A stretch of DNA of 64,000 nucleotides from Brotaphodocola sp003480315. Its GTDB lineage: Bacteria > Bacillota > Clostridia > Lachnospirales > Lachnospiraceae. Below the pieces are notes generated by a model. The model was not told the origin of the DNA. It searched no databases and worked only from the letters and a program-made list of their open reading frames with translations. A program made the translations under genes and the position numbers. Location of the stretch: assembly GCF_964246085.1 (NCBI RefSeq), contig NZ_CAXTPD010000001.1. One strand, written 5' to 3'. The stretch's first letter is position 1; each line of letters starts with the position of its first letter. Below, piece after piece: positions 1 to 8,420 of this stretch.

Positions 1-160
1 CTATGCCTGGACCGTGAACAGCAAAAGTGAACTGGAGCGGCTGACACTTCTCGGAGTGGACGGGATCATCACCGACCGGCCGGTCCTGGCGCGGGAGATT
101 GTTTACCGTGAGGAGGCAACGGAGTCGCTGTTTGAATATCTGAAGCTGGTGCTTCGATAA
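1..160 (+). CDS. Glycerophosphodiester phosphodiesterase, C-terminal end (partial)
   Basis: Only the last 52 codons are in the window; the reading frame begins at base 2 and stops with TAA at 158-160. The visible peptide starts YAWTVNSKSEL and contains GVDGIITDRP, the typical last strand and loop of the GDPD TIM barrel, where family members read 'W.VN....... GVDGIITD.P'. Such enzymes split glycerophosphodiesters into glycerol 3-phosphate and an alcohol. The catalytic HRG and metal-binding residues lie outside the window, so activity and any N-terminal membrane segments cannot be judged. The next gene follows after 27 bases and could share its transcript. Confidence 0.8.
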   Translation, partial: YAWTVNSKSELERLTLLGVDGIITDRPVLAREIVYREEATESLFEYLKLVLR

Positions 161-187
161 AATAAGAGAGTTACAGGAGATACAACC

Positions 188-646
188 ATGCGTGTAGTTT
201 TACAGAGAGTGACACAGGCCAGTGTCAAAGTAGACGGTGAGGTTATCGGAGCCATCGGCAATGGCTTTCTGATCCTGCTTGGCGTTTCAGATGAAGATAA
301 TGAGACCGTGGCAGACAAGATGGCAGACAAGATCTGCAAGCTGCGGATCTTTGCGGATGAGAACGGAAAGACCAATTTGTCTCTGACGGATGTGGGCGGG
401 GAACTTCTGGTGGTGAGCCAGTTTACTCTGTACGCAGACTGTCATAAGGGCAACCGGCCGAGCTTTGTCAAGGCGGGAGCACCGGATAAGGCGAACAGGC
501 TTTATGAATACTTTGTAGAGCGCTGTAAGCAGTATGTTCCGAAAGTGGAGCATGGAAGCTTTGGCGCAGATATGAAGGTAGAGCTGTTTAATGACGGACC
601 GTTTACCCTGGTGCTGAATGTCGATGAGAACGGAATCGTTTCATAG
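188..646 (+). CDS. dtd: D-aminoacyl-tRNA deacylase
   Basis: The 152-residue product matches the full length of the DTD family, which hydrolyses D-aminoacyl-tRNAs (and misacylated glycyl-tRNA) in the cytoplasm to keep D-residues out of translation. Visible hallmarks are the start MRVVLQRVTQASV, the active-site motif SQFTLYAD (residues 77-84) and the GPFT motif (137-140) that forms the cross-subunit Gly-cisPro pocket (usually GPVT). An AGGAGA ribosome site precedes the ATG at a normal distance. In many Firmicutes dtd follows relA/spoT; here the neighbours are a GDPD and an aminopeptidase, so it is probably part of a mixed housekeeping run. Confidence 0.95.
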   Translation: MRVVLQRVTQASVKVDGEVIGAIGNGFLILLGVSDEDNETVADKMADKICKLRIFADENGKTNLSLTDVGGELLVVSQFTLYADCHKGNRPSFVKAGAPDKANRLYEYFVERCKQYVPKVEHGSFGADMKVELFNDGPFTLVLNVDENGIVS

Positions 647-709
647 TCAGATACAATAGAAAAAGGGCGTTCTGCCGGAAGCCGGCATGAGCGCAGAAGG
701 AGAATAAGC

Positions 710-2110
710 ATGAGTGAGAAGGAGAAAACAGCAGGCAGACTGCTGGAAGAGCAGCTGACATTTTGCTTTCCGCATATCGGGAAGGAAGCCCCTGGGCAGA
801 TCGAAGAGGCGGCTGCATTCTGTGAGGGATACAAGGCATTTTTAAATGAAGGAAAAACAGAGCGGGAGTGCGTGGAGGCGGCTGTAAAGCGCCTGGAGGC
901 AGCTGGCTACACAGCAGTCGATTTTACAAAACAGTATCAGCCGGGCGATAAGGTATATTTTGTGAACCGTAAGAAAGCCATCATCATGACTACGTTTGGC
1001 CAGAAGCCGCTGAAGGAAGGCGTGCGCATCAACGGCGCGCACATCGACTCCCCGCGTCTGGATTTAAAACCGAATCCGGTTTATGAAAAAAACGATATGG
1101 CATACTTTAAGACCCACTATTACGGCGGCATCCGCAAATACCAGTGGGGTACCACGCCGCTTGCCATGCACGGTGTAGTCATTAAGAAGAATGGTGAAAG
1201 TGTAAAAATTTCCATCGGCGAACAGGATGGTGATCCGGTATTCTGTGTCAGCGACCTTCTTCCGCATCTGGCTGCAAAACAGAATGAGAGAAAGCTGAGT
1301 GAGGGATTAAAGGGCGAGGAGCTGAATGTCATCATCGGTTCTGTTCCGTTTGTGGATGATAGTGTAAAAGAACCGGTGAAGCTAATGGCGTTAAAGCTGC
1401 TGCACGAGAAATACGGTATTACCGAGGCAGATTTTTACCGTGCAGAGATCGAGATGGTTCCGGCACAAAAGGCAGTGGATGTCGGACTGGACCGCAGTAT
1501 GATCGGTGCCTACGGGCAGGATGACCGCATCTGTGCCTATACGGCCATGATGGCTGAGATACAGGCAAAAGCTCCGGAATACACCACTGTGACGGCTCTG
1601 GTAGATAAAGAAGAGATCGGTTCCGAGGGCAACACCGGTATGAATTCGGATTTCTTAAAACACTATCTGGAGCGTCTGGCTCAGATGCAGGGTGCGGATG
1701 TCAAGGATCTCTGCCAGCATACACTGTGTCTTTCCTCTGATGTAAACGCAGCCTATGATCCAACCTTCGGGGATGTGTTTGAGGCAAACAACTCCTGCTA
1801 CATCAATAAAGGCTGCGTACTGACCAAATACACCGGTGCCCGCGGCAAATCTGCGTCCAACGATGCAAGCGCAGAGACCATGGCGAAGGTGATCGGAATT
1901 ATGGAAGAGAATGGCGTGTACTGGCAAGCCGGTGAGCTTGGTGCGGTAGACCAGGGCGGCGGTGGAACTATTGCCAAGTATGTAGCACATATGGACATCG
2001 ATGTAGTAGATCTTGGTGTACCGATCCTTTCCATGCATGCTCCGTTTGAGCTTTCCTCCAAGCTGGATGTGTACAATACATACAAAGCCTTCTGTGCATT
2101 TTACAAATAA
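710..2110 (+). CDS. apeA: M18 family zinc aminopeptidase
   Basis: This 466-residue protein is a full-length M18 (aspartyl aminopeptidase-like) metallopeptidase, a cytoplasmic tetrahedral enzyme that trims N-terminal residues from peptides. Metal and catalytic motifs are seen in order: HIDSPRLDLKPNP (His at residue 111), DDRICAYTA, the DKEEIGSEGNTG block with the Glu pair, and SSDVNAAYDP. The longer insert and the EEIGSEG motif fit the 'family aminopeptidase 1' branch. GAAGGAGAATAAGC precedes the ATG. A second M18 enzyme of the other branch (38706-40043) is in the same window. The function is assigned by family; the peptide preference is unknown. Confidence 0.93.
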   Translation: MSEKEKTAGRLLEEQLTFCFPHIGKEAPGQIEEAAAFCEGYKAFLNEGKTERECVEAAVKRLEAAGYTAVDFTKQYQPGDKVYFVNRKKAIIMTTFGQKPLKEGVRINGAHIDSPRLDLKPNPVYEKNDMAYFKTHYYGGIRKYQWGTTPLAMHGVVIKKNGESVKISIGEQDGDPVFCVSDLLPHLAAKQNERKLSEGLKGEELNVIIGSVPFVDDSVKEPVKLMALKLLHEKYGITEADFYRAEIEMVPAQKAVDVGLDRSMIGAYGQDDRICAYTAMMAEIQAKAPEYTTVTALVDKEEIGSEGNTGMNSDFLKHYLERLAQMQGADVKDLCQHTLCLSSDVNAAYDPTFGDVFEANNSCYINKGCVLTKYTGARGKSASNDASAETMAKVIGIMEENGVYWQAGELGAVDQGGGGTIAKYVAHMDIDVVDLGVPILSMHAPFELSSKLDVYNTYKAFCAFYK

Positions 2111-2217
2111 TGAACGAGACCTGAAAAATTTATGAAATTGTCGTGAAATGCTTTTTTTAACGGCCACAATATGCTATAACATATAGAAATATAGAAAGAC
2201 AAAATGAGGAAGATATT

Positions 2218-3282
2218 ATGAAAAAATATGTGAGACTGACCCTTTGCTGCGCGGCAGCCGTAATGCTGGCATCAGGATGCGGCAAAAAGTCAGATACAGT
2301 TGAGGAGACCACCACCGCTGCAAGTGAGACCCAGGCAGAGATCACCGATAAAGGGGAAGTGACAAAACTTGGCCAGTACAAAGGTGTTGAGGTTACCAAG
2401 CAGGATACCACGGTGACAGAGGCGGATCTTGATCAGCGGATCGCAAGCATTCTGAAGGCGAATCCGGAGGTGACCGAGATTACAGACCGTCCGGCCCAGA
2501 AGGGCGACACGGTCAATATTGACTATGTTGGCATGAAGGATGGAGAGGCTTTTGATGGCGGCACCGCAGAGGGCTATGATCTGGAGCTTGGTTCCGGCGT
2601 GTTCATTGACGGATTTGAGGATGGGCTGATCGGAGCAAATACAGGCGAGGAGCGCAGTCTGAACCTAACCTTCCCGGAGGACTATACCAATGCAGATCTT
2701 GCCGGACAGGCCGTTGTGTTTGATGTAACCGTAAACAAGATTGAGGAGAAGAAAGACGCGGTATTAGATGACGCATTTGTACAGCGCGTTTCTGATTTCT
2801 CTACGGTAGATGAGTTTAAGGCAGACACCATGGAAACTCTTCAGAAGGAGAAGGAGCAGAGCGCGGCACAGCAGGTTGAGGATGACGCATTTGCGGCAGC
2901 TATGGACAACTCCGAATACAGCTTAAATGAGGCTGCAGTGGAGCAGCAGTATAACAACCAGGTAAGCTATTATGAGAATATGTTCTCCTCTTATGGCTTC
3001 ACCATGGAAAGCTACGCAGAGATGATGGGCCAGACAGAGGATGAATTCAAGGCAACCTTACATACTGCAGCGGAAAATGCCATTAAACAGCAGCTTCTGA
3101 TCGCTGCGGTAGCAGAAAAAGAGGGCTTTACCGTGGATGACGCAGATCGTGAGAGCCTTGCAGAGCGCTATGGTACTGACGTAAAGACTCTGCAGGATAC
3201 TTATGGCGCTGACATGGTAGATGAGACTGCCATGATCTACAAAGTAGTTGAATTCATCGGCAAAAATGCCGTTGTAAAATAA
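2218..3282 (+). CDS. Trigger-factor-like FKBP peptidyl-prolyl isomerase lipoprotein
   Basis: The 354-residue product begins with a lipoprotein signal peptide: basic MKKYVR, a hydrophobic stretch, and the lipobox LASGC with Cys at 21. It is therefore probably anchored to the outer face of the membrane. After an acidic Thr/Glu linker come a trigger-factor-like segment, an FKBP domain (about residues 90-185; KGDTVNIDYVG, DGFEDGLIG, LAGQAVVFDVTV) and a helical trigger-factor-type C-terminal chaperone arm. Cytosolic trigger factor has an N-terminal ribosome-binding domain, which is missing here. The likely role is folding of exported proteins, comparable to PrsA, though built on a trigger factor scaffold. 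AGGAAG lies 7 bases before the ATG. Confidence 0.88.
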   Translation: MKKYVRLTLCCAAAVMLASGCGKKSDTVEETTTAASETQAEITDKGEVTKLGQYKGVEVTKQDTTVTEADLDQRIASILKANPEVTEITDRPAQKGDTVNIDYVGMKDGEAFDGGTAEGYDLELGSGVFIDGFEDGLIGANTGEERSLNLTFPEDYTNADLAGQAVVFDVTVNKIEEKKDAVLDDAFVQRVSDFSTVDEFKADTMETLQKEKEQSAAQQVEDDAFAAAMDNSEYSLNEAAVEQQYNNQVSYYENMFSSYGFTMESYAEMMGQTEDEFKATLHTAAENAIKQQLLIAAVAEKEGFTVDDADRESLAERYGTDVKTLQDTYGADMVDETAMIYKVVEFIGKNAVVK

Positions 3283-3331
3283 ATACAGAATCCAAACATA
3301 AAATACCAGAAAATATAAGGGGGATATCCAG

Positions 3332-3919
3332 ATGCAGCTCTTAAAGGACAGAATTCGGAAGGACGGAAAGATCAAAGCAGGAAACGTATTAAAGGTAGAC
3401 AGTTTTTTGAACCACCAGATGGACACCGATCTTTTTGTGGAGATCGGTAAGGAGTTCAAACGCAGATTCGCAGACTGCGAGATCAACAAGATCCTCACGA
3501 TCGAGGCATCCGGGATCGGCATTGCCTGTGTGGTGGCACAGCAGTTCCATGTGCCGGTTGTATTTGCAAAGAAAACCCAGACCAAAAATATTGCGGGCGA
3601 TGTTTATACCAGCAAGGTAGAGTCCTATACTCATGGACGTGTTTATGACATCATCGTCTCCAAAGAGTTCCTTGGAAAGGGTGATAAGGTTCTTCTGATC
3701 GATGATTTCCTGGCAAACGGAAAGGCTCTGGAGGGGCTGGCAGCTGTGGTTGAGGAATCCGGAGCAGAGCTGGTGGGCGCAGGCATCGTGATCGAGAAAG
3801 GCTTCCAGGTAGGCGGAGACATCATTCGTTCGAAGGGAATCCGTCTGGAATCTCTGGCAATTGTAGAGAGCATGGATGAGAAGACCGGAACCATCGTCTT
3901 CCGTGGAGATGAGGCGTGA
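3332..3919 (+). CDS. xpt: Xanthine phosphoribosyltransferase
   Basis: The 195-residue protein matches Xpt, which salvages xanthine with PRPP to form XMP. The N-terminus (MQLLKDRIRKDGKIKAGNVLKVD) and the type I PRPP loop VLLIDDFLANGKA (Asp124-Asp125) are typical. A ribosome site (AAGGGGGATA) precedes the ATG. Only 49 bases separate it from the upstream gene, too few for the purine riboswitch that controls xpt in bacilli, and no pbuX permease follows. It overlaps the downstream HAD gene by 4 bases (GTGA), so the two are probably translationally coupled. Confidence 0.95.
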   Translation: MQLLKDRIRKDGKIKAGNVLKVDSFLNHQMDTDLFVEIGKEFKRRFADCEINKILTIEASGIGIACVVAQQFHVPVVFAKKTQTKNIAGDVYTSKVESYTHGRVYDIIVSKEFLGKGDKVLLIDDFLANGKALEGLAAVVEESGAELVGAGIVIEKGFQVGGDIIRSKGIRLESLAIVESMDEKTGTIVFRGDEA

Positions 3920-4716
3920 GTAAAAGAAAAGCCCTGTTTTTCGACATTGACGGTACGCTGCTCAGCGAGGTGACAAAAACAGTCCCGGAAAGCGCAAAGA
4001 AGGCTCTTTCCCTGGCCCGCTCCCTGGGGCATCTGGTATTTATCAACACCGGGCGCTCGTACGGGGAGATTGGACAGGTCCGCCATATTGCGGAGGTGGA
4101 CGGCTGGCTCTGCGGCTGCGGCACCTATGTGGAATCTGAGGGAAAAACTCTGTTAAACAGGCTGATGCCGGTGCAGCAGGTGCAGCGGATCGCCCGCCTT
4201 GCGGTAGACTGCGACGCAGATATTTTCCTGGAGGGTCCGGGGGTGTGCTACTACTGCAGCCAGTCCGGGCGTATGCCCTTTGGCCAGCAGCTGCGGAAAA
4301 ATTTCGGAAATACCATTGAATGGCTGGAGCCGGAAGCGGTATGCGGCGAAATCAACAAGTTCTGCATTCTGACAGATGATCAGAGCGACCGCACCAGACT
4401 GTTCCGGAATCTGGATCTGGATATTGCGGTGATCGATCGTGGCGAGGGCTTTTATGAGTGTGTTCCGGAAGGATTTACCAAAGCTACAGCTATTGATGTG
4501 GTGCTGGAAACCTACGGACTGACTCTGGAGGATGCCTATGTCTTCGGAGACAGTACCAATGATATTGCCATGTTCGAGCATGTGCCGAATGCGGTACTCA
4601 TGGGAAAACACAGCCCGGAGCTGGAGCCCTATGCCAGTTTCCTGACAAAAAACGTAGAGCAGGATGGCATCTGGTATGCCATGGAGAAGCTAGGATTATT
4701 GAGTGAGGAAGTATAA
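3916..4716 (+). CDS. Cof-type HAD-superfamily hydrolase
   Basis: This 266-residue protein is a class IIB (Cof/YbiV-like) haloacid dehalogenase-fold phosphatase. The nucleophile motif FFDIDGTLL gives Asp10 and Asp12, and the C-terminal motif VFGDSTNDIAMF carries the Mg-binding acidic residues. The C2 cap lies between them. Such enzymes dephosphorylate sugar phosphates, nucleotides or flavin intermediates, and substrate cannot be read from sequence. The start is GTG at 3916, overlapping the xpt stop codon; the next gene starts directly after its stop. Coupling to xpt could mean nucleotide salvage, but that is a guess. Confidence 0.88.
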   Translation: MSKRKALFFDIDGTLLSEVTKTVPESAKKALSLARSLGHLVFINTGRSYGEIGQVRHIAEVDGWLCGCGTYVESEGKTLLNRLMPVQQVQRIARLAVDCDADIFLEGPGVCYYCSQSGRMPFGQQLRKNFGNTIEWLEPEAVCGEINKFCILTDDQSDRTRLFRNLDLDIAVIDRGEGFYECVPEGFTKATAIDVVLETYGLTLEDAYVFGDSTNDIAMFEHVPNAVLMGKHSPELEPYASFLTKNVEQDGIWYAMEKLGLLSEEV

Positions 4717-7299
4717 ATGAATAACAACACATTGCGGATCGGAACAAGAAAGAGCCGGCTGGCAATGGTTCAGACGGAAATTGTGCGGGAAGTGATTCTG
4801 GCACATTTTCCATTTTTAGAGATCGAAATCGTGCCCATGAGCACAAAGGGCGATAAAATTCTGGACCGTTCCCTGACCAGCTTTGGCGGAAAGGGTGTAT
4901 TTACCAAGGAACTGGAGGACGCGCTTTTAAAGGGCGAGATTGATCTGGCTGTTCACAGTGCAAAAGATATGCCGATGGAATTTCCGAAGGGTCTGACAGT
5001 GGGGGCGGTTCTCTCCCGCGAAGATGCGTCGGATGTGATGGTGACAACAGACGGGACGCCGGTCAGGGACATGATACCGGGCAGTGTGATCGGGACCAGT
5101 TCCCTGCGCCGCCAGATCCAGATCCGGCAGATGAATCCACAGGTGAAGGTAAAGCTTCTTCGCGGAAATGTGCAGACACGGCTCGAAAAATTAAAGAGTG
5201 GACAGTATGATGGAATTCTGCTGGCTGCGGCAGGGCTGAACCGGCTGGGGATTGGTGGAGAAAATCTGGCTTCCGGGGCAGGTTCGGAGCGGTCCGGGAA
5301 GCTGTGCATGGCGGAAGCGCAGACAGAAGCTGCAGATCCCCTGTATTTTGAACATCTGCCGATGCAGCAGTTTGTTCCGGCGGCCGGTCAGGGCATTCTG
5401 GCAGTGGAAATCCGTCAGGGCGAGCTGACCGAGATCATGCGGGCAATTCATTCTGTGGAAACCGAGGCGGAACTGACTGCGGAGCGGGAATTTCTGACTA
5501 TTCTTGGCGGAGGCTGCAACGCACCGTGCGGAGCACACTGCAGGCTGGATGAGGCAGAAAACAAGCTTTCCATGCAGGTGATGTATGCAAGGGACGGTGT
5601 GAATCCGGAGTACCGGAGTGAAGCGGTGATACTGGATGGCAGCTTGAAGGATTTGCCGGAACAGCAGCGGAAATGGGAGCAGGCGCAGACTGCGGCTACA
5701 GGAGCAGCCTGTGCAGAAAGTACGGAATCTGTGCGAATGACACTGCTTACAGGTGCGAAGAAGCTGGCCCGCGATCTGGCAGTTCTGGTGCGCTGCAAAC
5801 CGGTCTATCTGGTGGGCGCGGGTCCGGGAGACACAGGACTCTTTACAGAGAAAGGACTGGACTGTGTGCGACGGGCGGACGTGATCGTCTACGATAACCT
5901 GATCTCCGGTTCAATTCTGAATGAAGCCCGGCTGGATGCGGAGCTGATCTACGCGGGGAAGCGCTCTGGAAGCCACCATATGAATCAGGAGGAAATCTCA
6001 GCCCTTCTGGTGAAGAAAGCCCTGGAAGGACACTCTGTGGTGCGCTTAAAAGGCGGCGATCCGTTTATTTTCGGGCGCGGCGGAGAGGAAGCGCTGGAAT
6101 TGTCGAAAATGAATATCCCCTTTGAGATTGTGCCTGGAGTTTCTTCCTCCTACAGTGTTCCGGCCTATGCCGGAATTCCGGTGACCCACCGGGGAATGGC
6201 CTCCTCTTTCCATGTGATCACCGGTCATGAGGATGGCAATAAGACAAGTTCCGCGCTGGATTACCAGACCCTTGCAAAGGAAGAGGGAACGCTGGTCTTT
6301 CTGATGGGCCTGAAAAACCTGGACAAGATTGCAGACAACCTTATTGCAAACGGAAAGGATCCGAAGACTCCGGCGGCGGTGTTGGAGCGGGGAACGACTG
6401 CGGCGCAGAGAAGTGTAAGGGCGGATCTGGCGCATATCGCGGAGGCGGCAGAGAAAGCAGGACTCAGAACCCCGGCCATTTCCGTGATTGGTCAGGTGGT
6501 GGAATTAAAGGATACCCTGTCCTGGTTTGGGCGGGGTGTATTGTCCGGAAGACGGATTATGGTTACGGGCACCAGGGCTTTTGCACGGGAGATGGAGGAA
6601 GCTTTTCAGCCGCTGGGAGCAGAGCTGGTGGCTTTAAGTCTGATAGAGGTACGTCCGCTTTGGAATGAACGGATTGCTGAGACGCTAAGGCAGCTTGGCA
6701 ATTACCAGTGGATCGTATTTACCAGCGGAAACGGTGTGGAGCTGTTCTTCGCCTTACTCCGGGAACAGGGCATCGATCTACGTCGGCTGATGCAGGTGAA
6801 GTTTGCCGTAATTGGGCGGAAAACAGCAGAGATTCTGCTACGGCATGGCTTCCGGAGTGATTTTGTGCCGGAGCAGTTTTCCGGAGAAGATTTGGCGGCG
6901 GAGTGGATCCCAACTTTGAAACCAGATGAGAAGGTGGCATTATTCCGTGCGGAAAACGGATCGCGGGTATTGACGGAGGCGCTGGCAGCGGCTGGAATTT
7001 CCTATGATGATATTGGACTTTATGAGACCTGGACTGACCTGCGCCGTCAGGAAGAGTTAAACCGTGTGATCAGTGAAGTGGATTATGTGTCGGTGGCCAG
7101 CAGCTCTGCTGCCCAGGCGCTGGCGGCGATGCTGGAGCCGGAACAGCGGAAGAAGCTGACTGCAAAGCTCATTTCCATAGGTCCATCCACCACAAAGGCC
7201 ATGGAGAAGCTTGGTCTGCCGGTCTATGCGGATGCCGTGGAGTACACGGCGGAAGGTATTGCGTCAGTGATCCGGGCAGATGTGGAGGAAATGCTTTGA
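4717..7299 (+). CDS. hemC: HemC-CobA-HemD fusion: hydroxymethylbilane synthase / uroporphyrinogen-III methyltransferase / uroporphyrinogen-III synthase
   Basis: One 860-residue frame carries three successive tetrapyrrole enzymes. Residues about 1-345 are porphobilinogen deaminase (RIGTRKSRLA; cofactor Cys267 in GGGCNAPCG), with an extra low-similarity insert near residues 180-205. Residues about 362-605 are SUMT (PVYLVGAGPGD, VRLKGGDPFIFGRGGEE, PGVSS). Residues 609-860 are uroporphyrinogen-III synthase (SGRRIMVTGTRAFA, VFTSGNGVELFF). Together they would convert porphobilinogen to precorrin-2, the branch point to sirohaem and cobalamin. No stop or frameshift is seen between the domains. CobA-HemD fusions are known in clostridia; HemC at the N-terminus makes a triple. 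The gene abuts the preceding stop and overlaps the next gene by 4 bases. Confidence 0.93.
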   Translation: MNNNTLRIGTRKSRLAMVQTEIVREVILAHFPFLEIEIVPMSTKGDKILDRSLTSFGGKGVFTKELEDALLKGEIDLAVHSAKDMPMEFPKGLTVGAVLSREDASDVMVTTDGTPVRDMIPGSVIGTSSLRRQIQIRQMNPQVKVKLLRGNVQTRLEKLKSGQYDGILLAAAGLNRLGIGGENLASGAGSERSGKLCMAEAQTEAADPLYFEHLPMQQFVPAAGQGILAVEIRQGELTEIMRAIHSVETEAELTAEREFLTILGGGCNAPCGAHCRLDEAENKLSMQVMYARDGVNPEYRSEAVILDGSLKDLPEQQRKWEQAQTAATGAACAESTESVRMTLLTGAKKLARDLAVLVRCKPVYLVGAGPGDTGLFTEKGLDCVRRADVIVYDNLISGSILNEARLDAELIYAGKRSGSHHMNQEEISALLVKKALEGHSVVRLKGGDPFIFGRGGEEALELSKMNIPFEIVPGVSSSYSVPAYAGIPVTHRGMASSFHVITGHEDGNKTSSALDYQTLAKEEGTLVFLMGLKNLDKIADNLIANGKDPKTPAAVLERGTTAAQRSVRADLAHIAEAAEKAGLRTPAISVIGQVVELKDTLSWFGRGVLSGRRIMVTGTRAFAREMEEAFQPLGAELVALSLIEVRPLWNERIAETLRQLGNYQWIVFTSGNGVELFFALLREQGIDLRRLMQVKFAVIGRKTAEILLRHGFRSDFVPEQFSGEDLAAEWIPTLKPDEKVALFRAENGSRVLTEALAAAGISYDDIGLYETWTDLRRQEELNRVISEVDYVSVASSSAAQALAAMLEPEQRKKLTAKLISIGPSTTKAMEKLGLPVYADAVEYTAEGIASVIRADVEEML

Positions 7300-7760
7300 A
7301 CTTTCCCTTGTTTATAGATTTAAAGGATAAAAAGGTACTGATCGTGGGCGCCGGAGCCATTGCGGCCCGACGCGCCACGGTGCTTACGGAATTTGGCGCA
7401 AAGGTGACGGTGGTAGCGCCGGAGGCAGGAAGCGGAGTGCAGGAGCTTGCGCAGGCTGGTAGAATCGTCTGGAGACAGCATATATTTGGGGCGCAGGATC
7501 TGGAAGAACTGGCACAGTCTTTCCTTGTTATCGCTGCCACCAGTGATCGGGCGGTGAACGACCACATTGTACATCTCTGCCATGAGCGGCATATCCCGGT
7601 CAACCACGCCGGAGACCAGACTCAGTGCGATTTCCAGTTCCCGGCCATTGTGCAGAAGAACCCGGTGGTGATCGGTGTGAATGCAGGAGGAAAAGACCAT
7701 GGACTGGTAAGGCGCGTAGCGGCAGGACTGCGGGAGTGGATTGCCAGAGAAAAATTTTAA
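7296..7760 (+). CDS. Precorrin-2 dehydrogenase (sirohaem synthase N-terminal domain)
   Basis: The 154-residue product resembles the NAD-binding module of CysG/Met8 (SirC-like), which oxidises precorrin-2 to sirohydrochlorin. The N-terminus reads NFPLFIDLKDKKVLIVGAGAIAARRA, a Rossmann GxGxxA loop, followed by the typical VTVVAPE strand and a CDFQFPAIV segment. The only start that fits is TTG at 7296, overlapping the TGA of the fusion gene (TTGA), so translation is probably coupled. It lacks the C-terminal dimerisation/chelatase extension of full Met8 proteins, so iron or cobalt insertion may need another enzyme. With the preceding gene it completes the path from porphobilinogen to sirohydrochlorin. 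Confidence 0.88.
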   Translation: MNFPLFIDLKDKKVLIVGAGAIAARRATVLTEFGAKVTVVAPEAGSGVQELAQAGRIVWRQHIFGAQDLEELAQSFLVIAATSDRAVNDHIVHLCHERHIPVNHAGDQTQCDFQFPAIVQKNPVVIGVNAGGKDHGLVRRVAAGLREWIAREKF

Positions 7761-7772
7761 AGGAGTGATGCC

Positions 7773-8366
7773 ATGTCTCTATCTGTTTTTATAGAAATGA
7801 CCCTTTCGGCCATTCTTACCGTATGGTCGCCGGGCCCCAATAACATCCTGCTGCTTTCCAATGCCAGTAAATATGGCGTGTGCGGAAATTTGCGTTTTAT
7901 GGCCGGAATCTGGAGCGGTTCCCTGACGCTGATGTGTCTTTCAGGCTTGTTTTGCAGTACGCTTGGAAGTATTATTCCCGGAATTCAGCCAGTCATGAAA
8001 TATCTGGGCGCCGCTTATATCCTGTATCTGGCCTGGCAGACCTGGCGCAGGCTTCCTCCGTCGGACCAGGTCCAGGAGAAGATGCCTACCTGGAAACTTG
8101 GATTTTTCCTTCAGATGATCAATGTCAAGATCATTATCTATGGACTAACCATGTTTTCTGCATACATTTTACCCTATGAAAGCAAAGTGCCTGTACTTTT
8201 TATCTTTGCTGTTTATCTGATGATTCTGGGAGCATTTGGAAACCTGCTCTGGGCTTTTGCGGGAAATGTGCTGAAAACATTATATGGTCAGCATTACAGA
8301 ATTATGAATGGGATTATGGCACTGCTTCTGGTCTGGTGTTCTCTGAGGATTGTAGGTGTGTTGTAA
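7773..8366 (+). CDS. LysE/RhtB-family amino-acid exporter
   Basis: This 197-residue, strongly hydrophobic protein has about six membrane segments and the family signature WSPGPNNILL near the end of helix 1, as in LysE/RhtB translocators that export amino acids. The GAAYILYLAWQTWR segment after helix 3 is also typical. The ribosome site AAAGGAG lies 8 bases before the ATG and touches the previous stop codon, so it is probably the last gene of the tetrapyrrole run. Substrate is not predictable. A strong hairpin follows directly. Confidence 0.87.
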   Translation: MSLSVFIEMTLSAILTVWSPGPNNILLLSNASKYGVCGNLRFMAGIWSGSLTLMCLSGLFCSTLGSIIPGIQPVMKYLGAAYILYLAWQTWRRLPPSDQVQEKMPTWKLGFFLQMINVKIIIYGLTMFSAYILPYESKVPVLFIFAVYLMILGAFGNLLWAFAGNVLKTLYGQHYRIMNGIMALLLVWCSLRIVGVL

Positions 8367-8367
8367 A

Positions 8368-8415
8368 CAACAAAGGCTCTGTGCTTTCCGAAAGGGAGTA
8401 CAGAGCCTTTGTTTT
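8368..8415. terminator. Bidirectional intrinsic terminator
   Basis: A perfect 12-bp stem (8371-8382 with 8400-8411, CAAAGGCTCTGT/ACAGAGCCTTTG) is followed by TTTTC on the plus strand and has a short A/T tract on the other side. It lies between the convergent LysE-family and symporter genes and probably ends both transcripts. Confidence 0.85.
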
Positions 8416-8420
8416 CATAC

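Noticed and set aside
3283..3331. Purine riboswitch before xpt
   Set aside because: The gap is only 49 bases, too short for the aptamer, and the conserved junction sequence is absent.
4717..7299. Frameshift or read-through joining separate hemC, cobA and hemD genes
   Set aside because: The frame is open without stop, domain junctions are smooth and there are no internal ribosome sites with ATG at the junctions; fusion is the simpler reading.
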